This document shows, in pieces, positions 9,928 through 18,760 of a DNA stretch of 64,000 bases. Below the pieces are notes generated by a model. It was not told the DNA's origin and searched no databases. It saw nothing but the letters and a program-made list of their open reading frames with translations. Source of the stretch: GH45 sp046704385. Lineage in GTDB: Bacteria > Bacteroidota > Bacteroidia > Bacteroidales > SZUA-534. The stretch covers positions 242,064-306,063 of the forward strand of contig JBJKSB010000041.1 in the NCBI GenBank assembly GCA_046704385.1. The letters run 5' to 3'. Every line of letters begins with the position of its first letter. Position 1 is the stretch's first letter. The position numbers were made by a program, and so were the translations under genes.

Positions 9928-11163
9928 ATGAAAATCCTTCAAATTAATAATTGTCATTATCGCCGCGGAGGTGCCGATGCGGTTTATTTAAATACAATTG
10001 ATTTATTAAAAAGAAAAGGGCATGATGTAATAGAGTTTTCTCAAAAACATGACTATAATTTCGCATCAGAAAATTCGGACTATTTTATTAAAAATTATGA
10101 TCCTTTCAATGCATCTTTTATAAAGAAAGTATTTAATACCCCTCGTCAATTGTATTCATCTGAAGCCAAAAGAAAACTTAAAAAATTAATACGGGATAAG
10201 AAACCACAAATTGCTCATATTCATCTTTATAAAGGAAATTTAACCGGATCAATAATTCCAGTATTAAAGAGACATAATATCCCAGTTTGTATTTCTTTGC
10301 ACGATTATAACATTTTATGCCCGCGTAGTTTATTTTATGATAGTGATAACAAAATTTGTGAACTTTGTTTAAAAGGAAACTCAATAAATAGTGTATTAAA
10401 AAAATGTAACAGGCATAATTTTTTCTATAGTTTTGTAAATTTTCTTGAATATAATTTAAATAATAAGGTATTATCAAAGCCCAAAAACATTAATACCCTG
10501 ATTGCAGTAAGTAAATTTATACTGGAAAAACATAGTATGCGAGATGAACTAGAGCATAAATTGGTTCATTTGTATAATTTTGCTCCTGAATGTGAAAATA
10601 AAATTTATAATGATGTAAAAGGAAGTTATTTTTTATATTTTGGGAGATTAACCCATGAAAAGGGACTTATTACATTATTTTCAGCATTTAAAAAGAACAA
10701 AAAAATTAAACTTATAGTTGTTGGAACAGGGTATTTAGAAAAGCAATTAAAGGATAAAATTGCAGATGAAAACCTGGAAAATATTGAGATGATTGGATAC
10801 AAATCAGGTGACGAATTGGAAGCATTGGTACTAGATTGTTCTTTTGTTATAGTTCCCTCTGAATGGTACGAGAATAATCCGATGACAATAATTGAAAGCT
10901 ATACTATGGGTAAACCGGTAATTGGGAGTGAAGTTGGAGGTATTCCTGAGCTTATAATAGAAAACGAGACCGGTTTTACATTTAAAATGGGGAATATTGA
11001 TGAGTTATCTTTAAAAATAGCTAAGGCAAATGAATTATCTCAGACTGAATATTGTATGTTATCGAAAAATGCAAGAAAATTTGCTTTGGAAAATTTTTCA
11101 GAGGAACAGCACTATAAAAAGCTAATTGATATTTATAAAAACGCTATAGCAAAAATAAATTAA
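9928..11163 (+). CDS. Glycosyltransferase family 4
   Basis: 411 residues from ATG 9928 (an in-frame TTG lies at 9919). N-terminal MKILQINNCHYRRGGADAVY with the glycine loop, then a segment with four cysteines (CPRSLFYDSDNKICELC and a later C) that resembles the small metal-binding insert seen in some polysaccharide GT4 enzymes, then the donor half: YFGRLTHEKGL, VVGTGYLEKQLK, and the signature SEWYENNPMTIIESYTMGKP with both glutamates. Immediately downstream of the sulfotransferase (10 bases). Confidence 0.85.
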   Translation: MKILQINNCHYRRGGADAVYLNTIDLLKRKGHDVIEFSQKHDYNFASENSDYFIKNYDPFNASFIKKVFNTPRQLYSSEAKRKLKKLIRDKKPQIAHIHLYKGNLTGSIIPVLKRHNIPVCISLHDYNILCPRSLFYDSDNKICELCLKGNSINSVLKKCNRHNFFYSFVNFLEYNLNNKVLSKPKNINTLIAVSKFILEKHSMRDELEHKLVHLYNFAPECENKIYNDVKGSYFLYFGRLTHEKGLITLFSAFKKNKKIKLIVVGTGYLEKQLKDKIADENLENIEMIGYKSGDELEALVLDCSFVIVPSEWYENNPMTIIESYTMGKPVIGSEVGGIPELIIENETGFTFKMGNIDELSLKIAKANELSQTEYCMLSKNARKFALENFSEEQHYKKLIDIYKNAIAKIN

Positions 11164-11180
11164 CACCATATCTTTAAAGA

Positions 11181-12080
11181 ATGAATATTTGTAATAATTG
11201 TGGGTCAGACCAATACAAAGTAGTTTTTAAAGCAGGAAAATCACAGATAAATCAGATTGTTAAATGCAATAATTGTGGGTTAATGTTTGCATATCCAATA
11301 AAGATTGATTTGGATTCTGAATACTGGGAAGGTGAAGAGCATAAAGAAACTGATAATTTATCAGCATTTGATGTGAAATCAGAGAATTTTCAGTTAATGT
11401 TAGATAAAAAAGAAAGGATTCAAATACAAGACTACATGTCATCTTTAAAAGTGGTTGAATCTTTTATTGGAAAAAAAGGCAAAGCATTGGAAATTGGAAG
11501 TTCTAGGGGTTTTTTCCTTGACCGATTAAAAAACAGTGATTGGGAGGTTGAAGGAATTGAACCCTCTTTGAGCAGACGAGAGGAAGCAAAGAAACTTTTT
11601 GGATTTGACCTTATTGCAGAAAGATTGGAGGATACTAATTTAGAAGAAAATTCTTTTGATGCTATATTTTTATTTCATGTAATTGAGCATGTTTTAAACC
11701 CAAAAGAATTTGTATCAATTATAAATAAATATTTGAAACCAGGTGGTGTTTTTGTGATGGAAACACCCACTTATGACACTTTAACTTATAAAATTCTTAG
11801 GCATAGGGAAAGAAGTTTACGATGTGATGGGCACATTTATTTTTTCACAAAAAAATCTCTGAGGAAAGTTGTTGAACAGAATAATTTTAAGGTAATAAAA
11901 CATGAAAGGGTGGGCAGAACACTTACTGTTGAGCGTCTTTTTTGGAATATTGCAGTAATAACAAAAAATAGAACCCTTGAGAGCTTTCTTATAAAAGTTA
12001 GTAATATACTTAAACTAAATAAAGCGAAAATATATTTGAACTTTGGTGACATGCAAAGAATATTTTGCACCAAGGAATAA
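11181..12080 (+). CDS. Class I SAM-dependent methyltransferase with N-terminal zinc ribbon
   Basis: 299 residues. Two CxxC pairs (CNNCG near residue 4 and CNNCG near 30) form a zinc ribbon, followed by a Methyltransf_23-type domain: ALEIGSSRGFFLDRL (SAM motif I), GIEPS (motif II acidic end) and FDAIFLFHVIEHVLNPKEF (motif IV/post I). This two-part layout is common among methyltransferases in surface-polysaccharide clusters, where they methylate sugars or sugar nucleotides. Start ATG 11181 includes the zinc ribbon. Substrate unknown. Confidence 0.8.
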   Translation: MNICNNCGSDQYKVVFKAGKSQINQIVKCNNCGLMFAYPIKIDLDSEYWEGEEHKETDNLSAFDVKSENFQLMLDKKERIQIQDYMSSLKVVESFIGKKGKALEIGSSRGFFLDRLKNSDWEVEGIEPSLSRREEAKKLFGFDLIAERLEDTNLEENSFDAIFLFHVIEHVLNPKEFVSIINKYLKPGGVFVMETPTYDTLTYKILRHRERSLRCDGHIYFFTKKSLRKVVEQNNFKVIKHERVGRTLTVERLFWNIAVITKNRTLESFLIKVSNILKLNKAKIYLNFGDMQRIFCTKE

Positions 12081-12118
12081 TACCATTTTAATTAGACTAA
12101 ATGTTTTGAAAGAAAAGA

Positions 12119-13027
12119 ATGCAAATGAAAAAAAAGATTTATATAGCCGGATGTGGAGGAATGTTGGGAGAAGCATTTTATACCCAGTTTAAAAATGAGT
12201 ACGAATTAAAATGTACCGATAAAGATGTTAACGAAAAATGGTTAAGTTTTCTGGATTTTCGGGATTTTAATGCTTATAAAAAAGACGTGGTTGATTTCAA
12301 CCCCGATTATTTATTTCATTTGGGGGCATATACCGATTTAGAGTTTTGCGAATTAAATATTGATGATTCTTATAATACCAATACGTTGGCGGTTGAAAAT
12401 GCTGTTTTAATTGCTAATACACTAAATATTCCTCTTTTGTATATTAGTACCGCAGGTATTTTTGATGGAAAAAAGGAATTGTACGACGATTGGGATACTC
12501 CAAATCCATTAGGTGTTTATGCACGTTCAAAATATATGGGTGAGCGATATGTAATTGAAAACACCAAAAATTACTTAATTTGTCGTGCCGGTTGGATGAT
12601 GGGGGCTGGCCCTAAAAAGGACAAAAAATTCATCCAAAAAATAATGAAACAGCTTAAAGATGGTAAAAAGGAACTTTATGTTGTAAATGATAAAGATGGT
12701 ACACCAACCTACACTCAAGATTTTGCAAAGAATGTAAAACTACTACTTAAAAAAGAATACTGGGGTTTATACAATATGGTTTGTAGTGGCGTAACAAGTA
12801 GGTTGGAAGTGACAGAAGAGCTTGTGAATATTCTTGGATTAAGTGATAAAATAAAAATCCGACCGGTTTATTCTGATCATTTTAAAAATGAGTATTTTGC
12901 CGACAGACCGCCTTGTGAAAGGCTAATTAACTCAAAATTAGACATTAGAGGCATAAATATTATGCGTGATTGGAGAATAGCCTTAAAAGAATACATTGCA
13001 AATTATTATCAGGGTTATCTGGATTAA
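12119..13027 (+). CDS. RmlD-like NAD(P)-dependent sugar-nucleotide reductase (SDR)
   Basis: 302 residues of extended short-chain dehydrogenase/reductase type: Rossmann loop AGCGGMLGEAFY near the N-terminus, then YISTAGIFDG and the catalytic YARSKYMGE (Y-x3-K), as in dTDP-4-dehydrorhamnose reductase (RmlD). It would reduce a 4-keto-6-deoxy sugar nucleotide. No RmlA, B or C gene is in the window, so the substrate is not certain. A second in-frame ATG lies two codons downstream of the chosen start. The next gene begins two bases after the stop. Confidence 0.75.
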   Translation: MQMKKKIYIAGCGGMLGEAFYTQFKNEYELKCTDKDVNEKWLSFLDFRDFNAYKKDVVDFNPDYLFHLGAYTDLEFCELNIDDSYNTNTLAVENAVLIANTLNIPLLYISTAGIFDGKKELYDDWDTPNPLGVYARSKYMGERYVIENTKNYLICRAGWMMGAGPKKDKKFIQKIMKQLKDGKKELYVVNDKDGTPTYTQDFAKNVKLLLKKEYWGLYNMVCSGVTSRLEVTEELVNILGLSDKIKIRPVYSDHFKNEYFADRPPCERLINSKLDIRGINIMRDWRIALKEYIANYYQGYLD

Positions 13028-13029
13028 AA

Positions 13030-14148
13030 ATGAGTGAGAAATTGAAGATCGCCGCTTTTGGAGGATTTAGATCAATTCCGCCCAAAGCAGGAGGAGCTGG
13101 TTCCGACAAGTTTGCTTTTGAATTGTATCCAAGAATTGTTGAACAGGGACATGAACTAATCGCATATACACGCATTTATCATGGTGATAAAGAACCACAA
13201 CCTGACAATTACAAAGGAATAAAACTAAAAGCCTTTAAAACTGTTAATAAAGCGGGTTTTGATACATTAGTGCATTCGTTTAAATGTACCTTTCATGTAA
13301 TTTTTAAAAACACCGCTAAATACGTCCATTTGCATAGTGGTGCAAACAGCTTATGGGCAATTCCTTTGCGCTTAACAGGTAAAAGGGTGATTGTTACTCA
13401 ATTTGCCATGGATTGGAAACGGGATAAATGGCCTTGGTATGCTAAATTGTTTTACCTGTTTTCAAATTTTCTTACAGCTCGAATTCCCAACCAGGTTGTG
13501 TTCGATAATATTTATACCCAGGAATATTTTGAAAAAAAATATAAAAAGAGCTTTGCATTTATTCCTTATGGGAGCGAAGTTCCTGAACCTTCGGACAATA
13601 TCGATATTTTAAAAAAGTTAGGTATTAAATCAGGTGAGTATTTTTTATTTGTGGGTAGATTTATTCCTGATAAGGGAATTCATTTGTTAGTCGAGGCATT
13701 TCAGAAAGTGAGCACAAAAAAAAAGCTGGTGCTTATTGGTGGTTCACCAAATCCGGGGCCTTACGAAGAAAAAGTCAAAAAGGTGAAAGATGAACGTACT
13801 ATTTTTCCGGGTTATGTTTATGGCGATGATACTAATGTTTTAATGAAAAACGCTTATGCTTATGTCCAACCTTCGTTAATTGAGGGATTATCGCCAGTAA
13901 TTTTGACAGTCATGGGCTTATGTACTCCATTAATTTGCAGCGATATAAAGGAAAACCTTTTTATTACCAAAAACAATGCAACAACCTTTAAATCAGGAAA
14001 CAGTTCCAGCCTGGCTGAAGCTATTACTGATGTTTTGGAAAGGGAGCAGGAGATAAAAGAGAAAGCATTGGCTGGTCAAAAGGATATAAAAGAAAGATTT
14101 AACTGGGATAAAATTGCCTGGGATTATATAAACGTGTTTCTAAAATAA
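13030..14148 (+). CDS. Glycosyltransferase family 4
   Basis: 372 residues. ATG 13030 gives the family N-terminus (IAAFGGFRSIPPKAGGAG, glycine loop); the open frame continues upstream only as overlap with the reductase gene. Donor half: LFVGRFIPDKGIHLLVEAF, LIGGSPNPGPYEEKV, and QPSLIEGLSPVILTVMGL as the nucleotide-sugar signature. The resemblance to DUF1972/rhamnosyltransferase-like GT4 enzymes is moderate. Start two bases after the preceding stop suggests translational coupling with the reductase, so the two may act on the same sugar. Confidence 0.8.
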   Translation: MSEKLKIAAFGGFRSIPPKAGGAGSDKFAFELYPRIVEQGHELIAYTRIYHGDKEPQPDNYKGIKLKAFKTVNKAGFDTLVHSFKCTFHVIFKNTAKYVHLHSGANSLWAIPLRLTGKRVIVTQFAMDWKRDKWPWYAKLFYLFSNFLTARIPNQVVFDNIYTQEYFEKKYKKSFAFIPYGSEVPEPSDNIDILKKLGIKSGEYFLFVGRFIPDKGIHLLVEAFQKVSTKKKLVLIGGSPNPGPYEEKVKKVKDERTIFPGYVYGDDTNVLMKNAYAYVQPSLIEGLSPVILTVMGLCTPLICSDIKENLFITKNNATTFKSGNSSSLAEAITDVLEREQEIKEKALAGQKDIKERFNWDKIAWDYINVFLK

Positions 14149-14160
14149 TACAATATAGCT

Positions 14161-15177
14161 ATGATAAAAACAGCCATAATAGGTTTAGGTAAAATGGGAC
14201 TTTCACATGTCGCTATATTAGGTGCCCATTCTGATGTGGAACTTGTTGCGGTTTGTGACACCTCATCAATAGTATTAGGTACTTTTAAACGCTACAATAC
14301 AAGCATTAAGCTTTATGAAGATTTTAATAGAATGTATGCAGAGGAGGAACTGGATGCTGTATTTATTGCCACGCCTACAAAATTGCATTATATGATGGCA
14401 AAGGCGGCCATTGAAAAAGGGATACATGTATTTTGTGAAAAGCCGTTTAGCTTAACTCTTGCACAGGGTGAAGAATTGAGGCAGTTGGTGCAGAAGTATA
14501 AGGTAAATAACCAGGTAGGGTATCATAACCATTTTATTGGAACATTTCGTGAGATGCGTCGTTTGTTAGCAAACAATGTGATAGGTAAACCCATGCATTT
14601 TACCAGTGAAGCTTATGGCCCTGTAATTGTAAAACCAAAAGCCGGCTCATGGCGGGCAAAACCTACCGAGGGTGGTGGCTGTTTGTTTGATTATACATCG
14701 CATGTAATAAACTTAATTCAGTTGGTTATTGGCAAACCTACAAAAGTGAAAGGAACCCTGCTTAAACAGTTTTACAGTAAAGAGGTTGAAGATGGGGTGT
14801 ATTCATCTCTTTTTCTTGAAAATGGTTTATCAGGCAACCTGTCGGTAAACTGGAGTGACGAAACCTATCGAAAAATGTCAACCTCGCTAATGGTTTTTGG
14901 CGATAAAGGAAAAATTATTTGTGATGCTACTGAGTTAAAGATTTATTTAAAAGAAGAGAATAAAGCTGAAAGTTTGCCAAAAGGTTGGCATATTAAGTAC
15001 ATTACAGAGCTTGCATTGCCTATAAATTTTTATTTACGAGGTGAAGAATATTCAGCCCAGATCGATTACTTTATCGATAATGTGAAGAACAATAAAATTG
15101 GTGACCTGAATACCTTTGAGCAGGCGCTATACACCGATAAGGTAATAGAAATGCTTATTAACGACTCAAAAAACTAA
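14161..15177 (+). CDS. Gfo/Idh/MocA family oxidoreductase
   Basis: 338 residues. The N-terminal Rossmann fold has GLGKMGLSH, and the family lysine lies in CEKPFSLT (EKP motif, about residue 96). The C-terminal half has the alpha/beta substrate domain with GGGCLFDYTSHVINLI, holding the usual Asp and His. These NAD(P)-dependent enzymes oxidise or reduce sugar-nucleotide hydroxyls (for example UDP-GlcNAc to 3-keto or uronic acid derivatives). Seven bases before the next gene, with which it probably forms a pathway pair. Confidence 0.85.
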   Translation: MIKTAIIGLGKMGLSHVAILGAHSDVELVAVCDTSSIVLGTFKRYNTSIKLYEDFNRMYAEEELDAVFIATPTKLHYMMAKAAIEKGIHVFCEKPFSLTLAQGEELRQLVQKYKVNNQVGYHNHFIGTFREMRRLLANNVIGKPMHFTSEAYGPVIVKPKAGSWRAKPTEGGGCLFDYTSHVINLIQLVIGKPTKVKGTLLKQFYSKEVEDGVYSSLFLENGLSGNLSVNWSDETYRKMSTSLMVFGDKGKIICDATELKIYLKEENKAESLPKGWHIKYITELALPINFYLRGEEYSAQIDYFIDNVKNNKIGDLNTFEQALYTDKVIEMLINDSKN

Positions 15178-15184
15178 TGTTAGG

Positions 15185-16042
15185 ATGGATAAAGTACTAC
15201 TTGGAGATAATCAGTTTTTTGCGGTAAACCATTTATCGGATGAAAAATCACGAGCACAAGCCATGCGTTTTAAAGATGCCAGGTCAATTATGTATGTACT
15301 TGACCAGGCCATCGACTTAGGCATTAATACCTTTATGTGTACTACCCACGACCGTATAGCTGAGATAACTGAAATTATGCGAAAAAATACTTCGTGTTAC
15401 CAGGATTTTAATATTTTTCCCTGTATGCCTTATGCCCACAAATATGCCAATGCGGTTACCGAGTTGGGTATAATGGGTACAGTAAAACAATATATTCCGG
15501 GCAATATTTTTTCGTTTGCTGCCAAAGGGGGAATGGCTTTTGCCAAAAAAGATTTCGGAAAATTTATGGAACTACTGGTTGATGCTGAATTAAAAATGTT
15601 CAAAGGAATCAATACTCCGGTTATTTTTTTACAAAATGTATTGGTTGACATGATATTGGGTTTAGGCATGACCGATGTTTTTGTTGAATATTCAGAATAT
15701 ATAAAAAAGAAATACAATGCTGAACCCGGCTTTATTACCATGAATATGCCAATGTTATACGATGAGCTTGAAAGATTAGGAATTAAAAATCCTATTATTT
15801 GTTCATCAATCAATAAAATAGGATTCAGAATGTCAGGAGGCATAAAAAAATATGAACAGTATCTAAATGAAAAACATTTTCGTCCAATAGCAATGCAGGT
15901 TTTGGCTGCAGGGGCATTACGCCCAAAAGAAGCCATTGAGTATCTGGCTCAGTTTCCAAAAATTGAATCGGTATTGTTTGGTGCCAGTTCAAAAGATCAT
16001 ATCCAGGAAACAAAAGAATTGATTGAAGAAAAAATGGGATAA
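15185..16042 (+). CDS. Aldo-keto-reductase-like TIM-barrel protein of unknown function
   Basis: 285 residues that I do not recognise as a characterised enzyme. The C-terminal part (MQVLAAGALRPKEAIEYL, then SVLFGASSKDHIQETKELI) looks like the NADPH-binding end of aldo-keto reductases, and DQAIDLGINTFMCTTHDR fits a barrel strand near the N-terminus. The canonical Asp-Tyr-Lys-His set is not obvious, so it may be a lyase or isomerase on the same fold. It directly follows the Gfo/Idh/MocA gene, which suggests a joint step in sugar-nucleotide conversion. Confidence 0.55.
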   Translation: MDKVLLGDNQFFAVNHLSDEKSRAQAMRFKDARSIMYVLDQAIDLGINTFMCTTHDRIAEITEIMRKNTSCYQDFNIFPCMPYAHKYANAVTELGIMGTVKQYIPGNIFSFAAKGGMAFAKKDFGKFMELLVDAELKMFKGINTPVIFLQNVLVDMILGLGMTDVFVEYSEYIKKKYNAEPGFITMNMPMLYDELERLGIKNPIICSSINKIGFRMSGGIKKYEQYLNEKHFRPIAMQVLAAGALRPKEAIEYLAQFPKIESVLFGASSKDHIQETKELIEEKMG

Positions 16043-16160
16043 CAATAAATATTTTAATTCTAACTGGCGTATGCTGTGTTTTTAAAAAGCTTTTCCTTTC
16101 ATTTTTAGAATTAATAAGGGATCAAAACATTTGCTGCATTTAAATTGAATTTTATATTGT

Positions 16161-16192
16161 TTTGTAAAGGTTTCGCACCTTACTTATATTTG
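16161..16192 (+). promoter_or_regulatory. Bacteroidota-type promoter for the 16230 methyltransferase
   Basis: TTTG at 16161-16164 and TATATTTG at 16185-16192 are separated by 20 bases, fitting the -33 TTTG / -7 TAnnTTTG consensus of the Bacteroidota primary sigma factor. Transcription would start near 16199, about 30 bases before the ATG at 16230. This marks the last cluster gene as a separate transcription unit. Confidence 0.65.
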
Positions 16193-16229
16193 TTTTAATT
16201 ATGAGTTGAACGTTTAATATAATTTTTAT

Positions 16230-17171
16230 ATGCGGAAAGAAAAATTAATACCGTTGGCAAAAGGCTTAATTTTGCATTTACCATATGTCAAAAAATTAAA
16301 ATCACCTCGAACCGGCGGAACAGTTGAAAGTCGATACTGCTATTCAGTTTGGCTAAGGCACCTTAAAATGTTGAATTCGGTTTATAATGGAATTCCTTTA
16401 AAGGTTGCAGAGTTAGGCCCAGGTGATTCTTTGGGAATTGGATTTGCTGCACTTTTATCAGGATGTCAGAGCGTTGTGGCATTAGATGTAATAAAATATT
16501 GGGATATTAAACGTAATTTAAAGATTTTCGAAGATTTAGTTATACTGTTCAAAAACAAAGCACCAATACCAGATAAAGAGTATCCAAATGTTGAACCACA
16601 ACTGGATAATTATAATTTTCCAAATGATATTATTTCAGATGAAATACTGAATCAATCATTATCTGAAGAACGCATCAAGGCTATACGCGAAGAGATTAAA
16701 AATATTGACAACCACCAAAACACATACATAAAATATTGTATTCCTTGGGATGATTATAGAATCATTGGCTCTGACAGTATTGATTTTGTGTATTCTCAAG
16801 CAGTATTGGAACATGTTGAAAACTTAGAAGGTACTTATTATGCTATATATAAATGGTTAAAAAAAGGAGGTGTTATGTCACACTCCATTGATTTTAAATC
16901 TCATGGTACCACAAAAAGCTGGGATGGTTATAGAACGTACAGTGAATTTCAATGGAAAATTGTAAAGGGGGGTAAGAAATTTTTAATAAACCGTTTACCA
17001 TATTCTGTCCATTTAGAATTACAGAAAAAAAACAATTTTAAAATATTAAAAAGTATTCCTGTAAAGATGAATAATACTATTCCAAAGCACCAATTTGCTA
17101 AAAAATTTAAGAATCTTTCAGAAGAAGATATGACAACAAGTACGGCATATCTATTATCAAAAAAGGAATAA
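16230..17171 (+). CDS. Class I SAM-dependent methyltransferase
   Basis: 313 residues. SAM-binding motif I is VAELGPGDSLGIG with the acidic partner in VVALDVIKYWDI, and the post-motif segment is SIDFVYSQAVLEHVENLEGTYY. An unusual, long insert of about 90 residues sits between the second and third motifs. It has its own promoter and lies at the end of the plus-strand cluster, so it is probably a polysaccharide or lipid-linked sugar methyltransferase, but the target is not known. Confidence 0.75.
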   Translation: MRKEKLIPLAKGLILHLPYVKKLKSPRTGGTVESRYCYSVWLRHLKMLNSVYNGIPLKVAELGPGDSLGIGFAALLSGCQSVVALDVIKYWDIKRNLKIFEDLVILFKNKAPIPDKEYPNVEPQLDNYNFPNDIISDEILNQSLSEERIKAIREEIKNIDNHQNTYIKYCIPWDDYRIIGSDSIDFVYSQAVLEHVENLEGTYYAIYKWLKKGGVMSHSIDFKSHGTTKSWDGYRTYSEFQWKIVKGGKKFLINRLPYSVHLELQKKNNFKILKSIPVKMNNTIPKHQFAKKFKNLSEEDMTTSTAYLLSKKE

Positions 17172-17243
17172 TAAACACAATAATTTACAGCAATTCAACA
17201 TTTATTATTCAGCCCAAATAGTAATTTAGCAAGGGACAGTGCT

Positions 17244-17765
17244 ATTTTCTTCCCCTTTTACCATATTTTATGCTGTGTCCACGTTACCGGAACTTTACTA
17301 AATGGTATTAAACCCCAAAGCAACCCCTGGACCCTTTCTTCCTGGGCAGGCCCCTGAGAATTAAACCATGCCTTCTCGTCCGCCGTAGCGAAAGCGAAGG
17401 AGGATTAAAATTTTACCCGGCCTAATTATAGCAGAAAGAAAAAAATAAATCAGCTTAATAATACCATCGGTGTCGCTTCAACCTTATTTCCGCAAGTCAT
17501 CGGATCTTGTTAATTTATAGGTAATTCGTTCAATTCTTTTTGGTGCTTTTATTTTAGTTGTCATCTGATGACTATCAACCAATTGTAAAAGAGACCTTCT
17601 GGAAAGGACGGCGTGGTCATTTGCCACATCACCAAAACCATCAATCTAAATTGCAACTACTCAACAACTCACACGTGCCTGGCATCGGGGTTAAAGCGAT
17701 GCCGTTGGTTACGTTTACCTTGCGTGTGATTATGGTAAGGTTGGGTATGGTGTTTGGGCTAAGAA
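17244..17765 (-). pseudogene. Relic of a polyprenyl-phosphate sugar transferase tail, split by about 430 bases
   Basis: On the minus strand 17711-17765 encodes PNLTIITRKVN and 17244-17267 encodes NMVKGEEN; together they match the C-terminus of the intact sugar transferase at 18761-20155 (LDLTIIIRTVLNMVKGEE). Between them lie about 430 bases that do not belong to that gene and that include the conserved segment at 17496-17590. I read this as the tail of a duplicated or older transferase gene into which another sequence was inserted. Both matches are short, so confidence is moderate. Confidence 0.45.
17496..17590 (-). repeat. Dispersed coding-like repeat, copy 1
   Basis: The reverse complement is roughly 80 percent identical to 39311-39405. 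Both copies translate in one frame to the same peptide (VDSHQMTTKIKAPKRIERI here, VDSHQMTAKIKSTKKTVRI there), with a one-codon indel, and both end near SDD. In this copy the frame ends in TAA just after RSDDLRK. The in-frame pattern points to a remnant of a protein gene carried by a mobile element, which I cannot name. Confidence 0.6.
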
Positions 17766-17770
17766 AATAA

Positions 17771-17952
17771 ATCCATCCCCAGCTCCGAAATTAATTCGGA
17801 GGGCTGCCCGGAGCTAATATATTTCTTTTGACCTTTAAGTATAGGTTTCAGCTATTTGTTTGGTAGTGCCCGGCTCTCTCCTTGGTTACTGAGCGGTTTA
17901 TTGAGCTTGGTCGAAATAGTCGAAGTAAAGGAGAGCGGGGAGAGGATATATT
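17771..17952. repeat. Dispersed non-coding repeat, copy A
   Basis: Begins with a hairpin-forming CAGCTCCGAAATTAATTCGG stretch, followed by text shared with copies at 21081-21221 and 21661-21710, and ends in a CTCTCTCCTT ... GGAGAGCGGGGAGAGGATA motif. Related purine-rich hairpins continue to about 18118 (TCCTCCTTTTAAAGGAGG). Copies A and B both lie next to DUF559 sequence. The short open frames inside are not credible genes. Confidence 0.6.
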
Positions 17953-18125
17953 AAATAAAATTACCAAATTATTATCCCTCCCAGCCTCCCTTGGAAAGGG
18001 AGAGGCTGGCTTCTGCTGGATTGTTTCTTTTAACCCAAAACTTAAAGGTTTTAGTTGGCTGCTGTTGGTTTTTTGCAGGATCCAATCTCCTCCTTTTAAA
18101 GGAGGTAAGGGAGGATAAAGACAAA

Positions 18126-18197
18126 TTACAAATACTCCAGTATCCTATCCAGCACCTTTTCAATCTGGTATAATTCTTCGTTTTTAAAGCGTAAAAT
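18126..18197 (-). pseudogene. Relic of a DUF559 endonuclease-like C-terminus
   Basis: The minus strand encodes ILRFKNEELYQIEKVLDRIL before a stop, almost the same as the end of the intact DUF559 protein at 21222-21590 (ILRFKNEELYKIEKVLKRIL). Nothing else of the gene remains. It has fused with the 3' end of the broken PIN-toxin gene, which reads through it in another frame. Confidence 0.65.
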
Positions 18198-18413
18198 TAA
18201 ATTCTCTTTCGAAATTTTCTAAATGTAAAATATTAAGCTTCGGAAAATCTATTTTATTTAAAATATCGAAATGTTTATCATTAGATACCAGGCAGCAGGC
18301 GTTGCAAGAAATGGCACAATCAACAAATTTATTATCATCAGGGTCGGCTTCAATTAAATTCCATTGATAAAAATATCGGTATCAATGACGACCTTTGCTC
18401 CTGTAATGTTCAT
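18184..18413 (-). pseudogene. PIN-domain toxin with internal deletion
   Basis: From ATG 18413 the frame reads MNITGAKVVIDTDIFINGI and stops at 18354; VVIDTDIFI is the first acidic strand of PIN-domain RNases. In another frame 18184-18352 encodes EADPDDNKFVDCAISCNAC and VSNDKHFDIL, the C-terminal acidic motifs of the same family. An estimated 50-70 residues between the halves are missing and the frame is shifted, so the product is dead. The 3' end runs out of frame into a DUF559 tail. The start overlaps the antitoxin gene by 32 bases, as usual for such pairs. Confidence 0.7.
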
Positions 18414-18600
18414 TGGCCCATTGGTTCATAGTGTCTTTATTCCAGTTGTTTTTTCCCCAAAGCTTATCTATTTTGTCAGATGCCTTATCTGCGAAATAAT
18501 TGCTTAAAAGCAATTTTATCTCTCTCAATTGCTCGTCCGGAATATTTGTCGAGTACAACTTTAACAACTCTTGTTGGACATTACTTAATGCTGTTCCCAT
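18382..18600 (-). CDS. Antitoxin of a PIN-family toxin-antitoxin pair (orphaned)
   Basis: 72 residues, MGTALSNVQQELLKLY at the start and LLLSNYFADKASDKIDKLW in the middle; this resembles the short helical proteins encoded directly upstream of PIN toxins in Bacteroidota. Its 3' end overlaps the toxin start by 32 bases. Because the toxin is broken, this antitoxin has no partner here. No DNA-binding domain is obvious; the helical C-terminus would wrap the toxin. Confidence 0.6.
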   Translation of the reverse strand: MGTALSNVQQELLKLYSTNIPDEQLREIKLLLSNYFADKASDKIDKLWGKNNWNKDTMNQWANEHYRSKGRH

Positions 18601-18760
18601 TATTAATTTTTTTACAAAATTAACGATTTATATTCATTTAAAGTTTTATTCACGCTAAGTTTTGCGAACCACCGCACACTATCAATAAATTTGCAAGTAA
18701 CAATAAGTTCCGGTATTACTACATTTTATAAATGACCGGGTTAGTTTTGTTTTTCAATTT

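Noticed and set aside
15430..15936. 168-residue open frame on the minus strand
   Set aside because: Opposite the aldo-keto-reductase-like gene in the cluster direction; low-complexity translation without a domain.
17558..18118. Short open frames of 60-78 residues
   Set aside because: They fall in dispersed repeats and relics; the conserved reading is on the minus strand.
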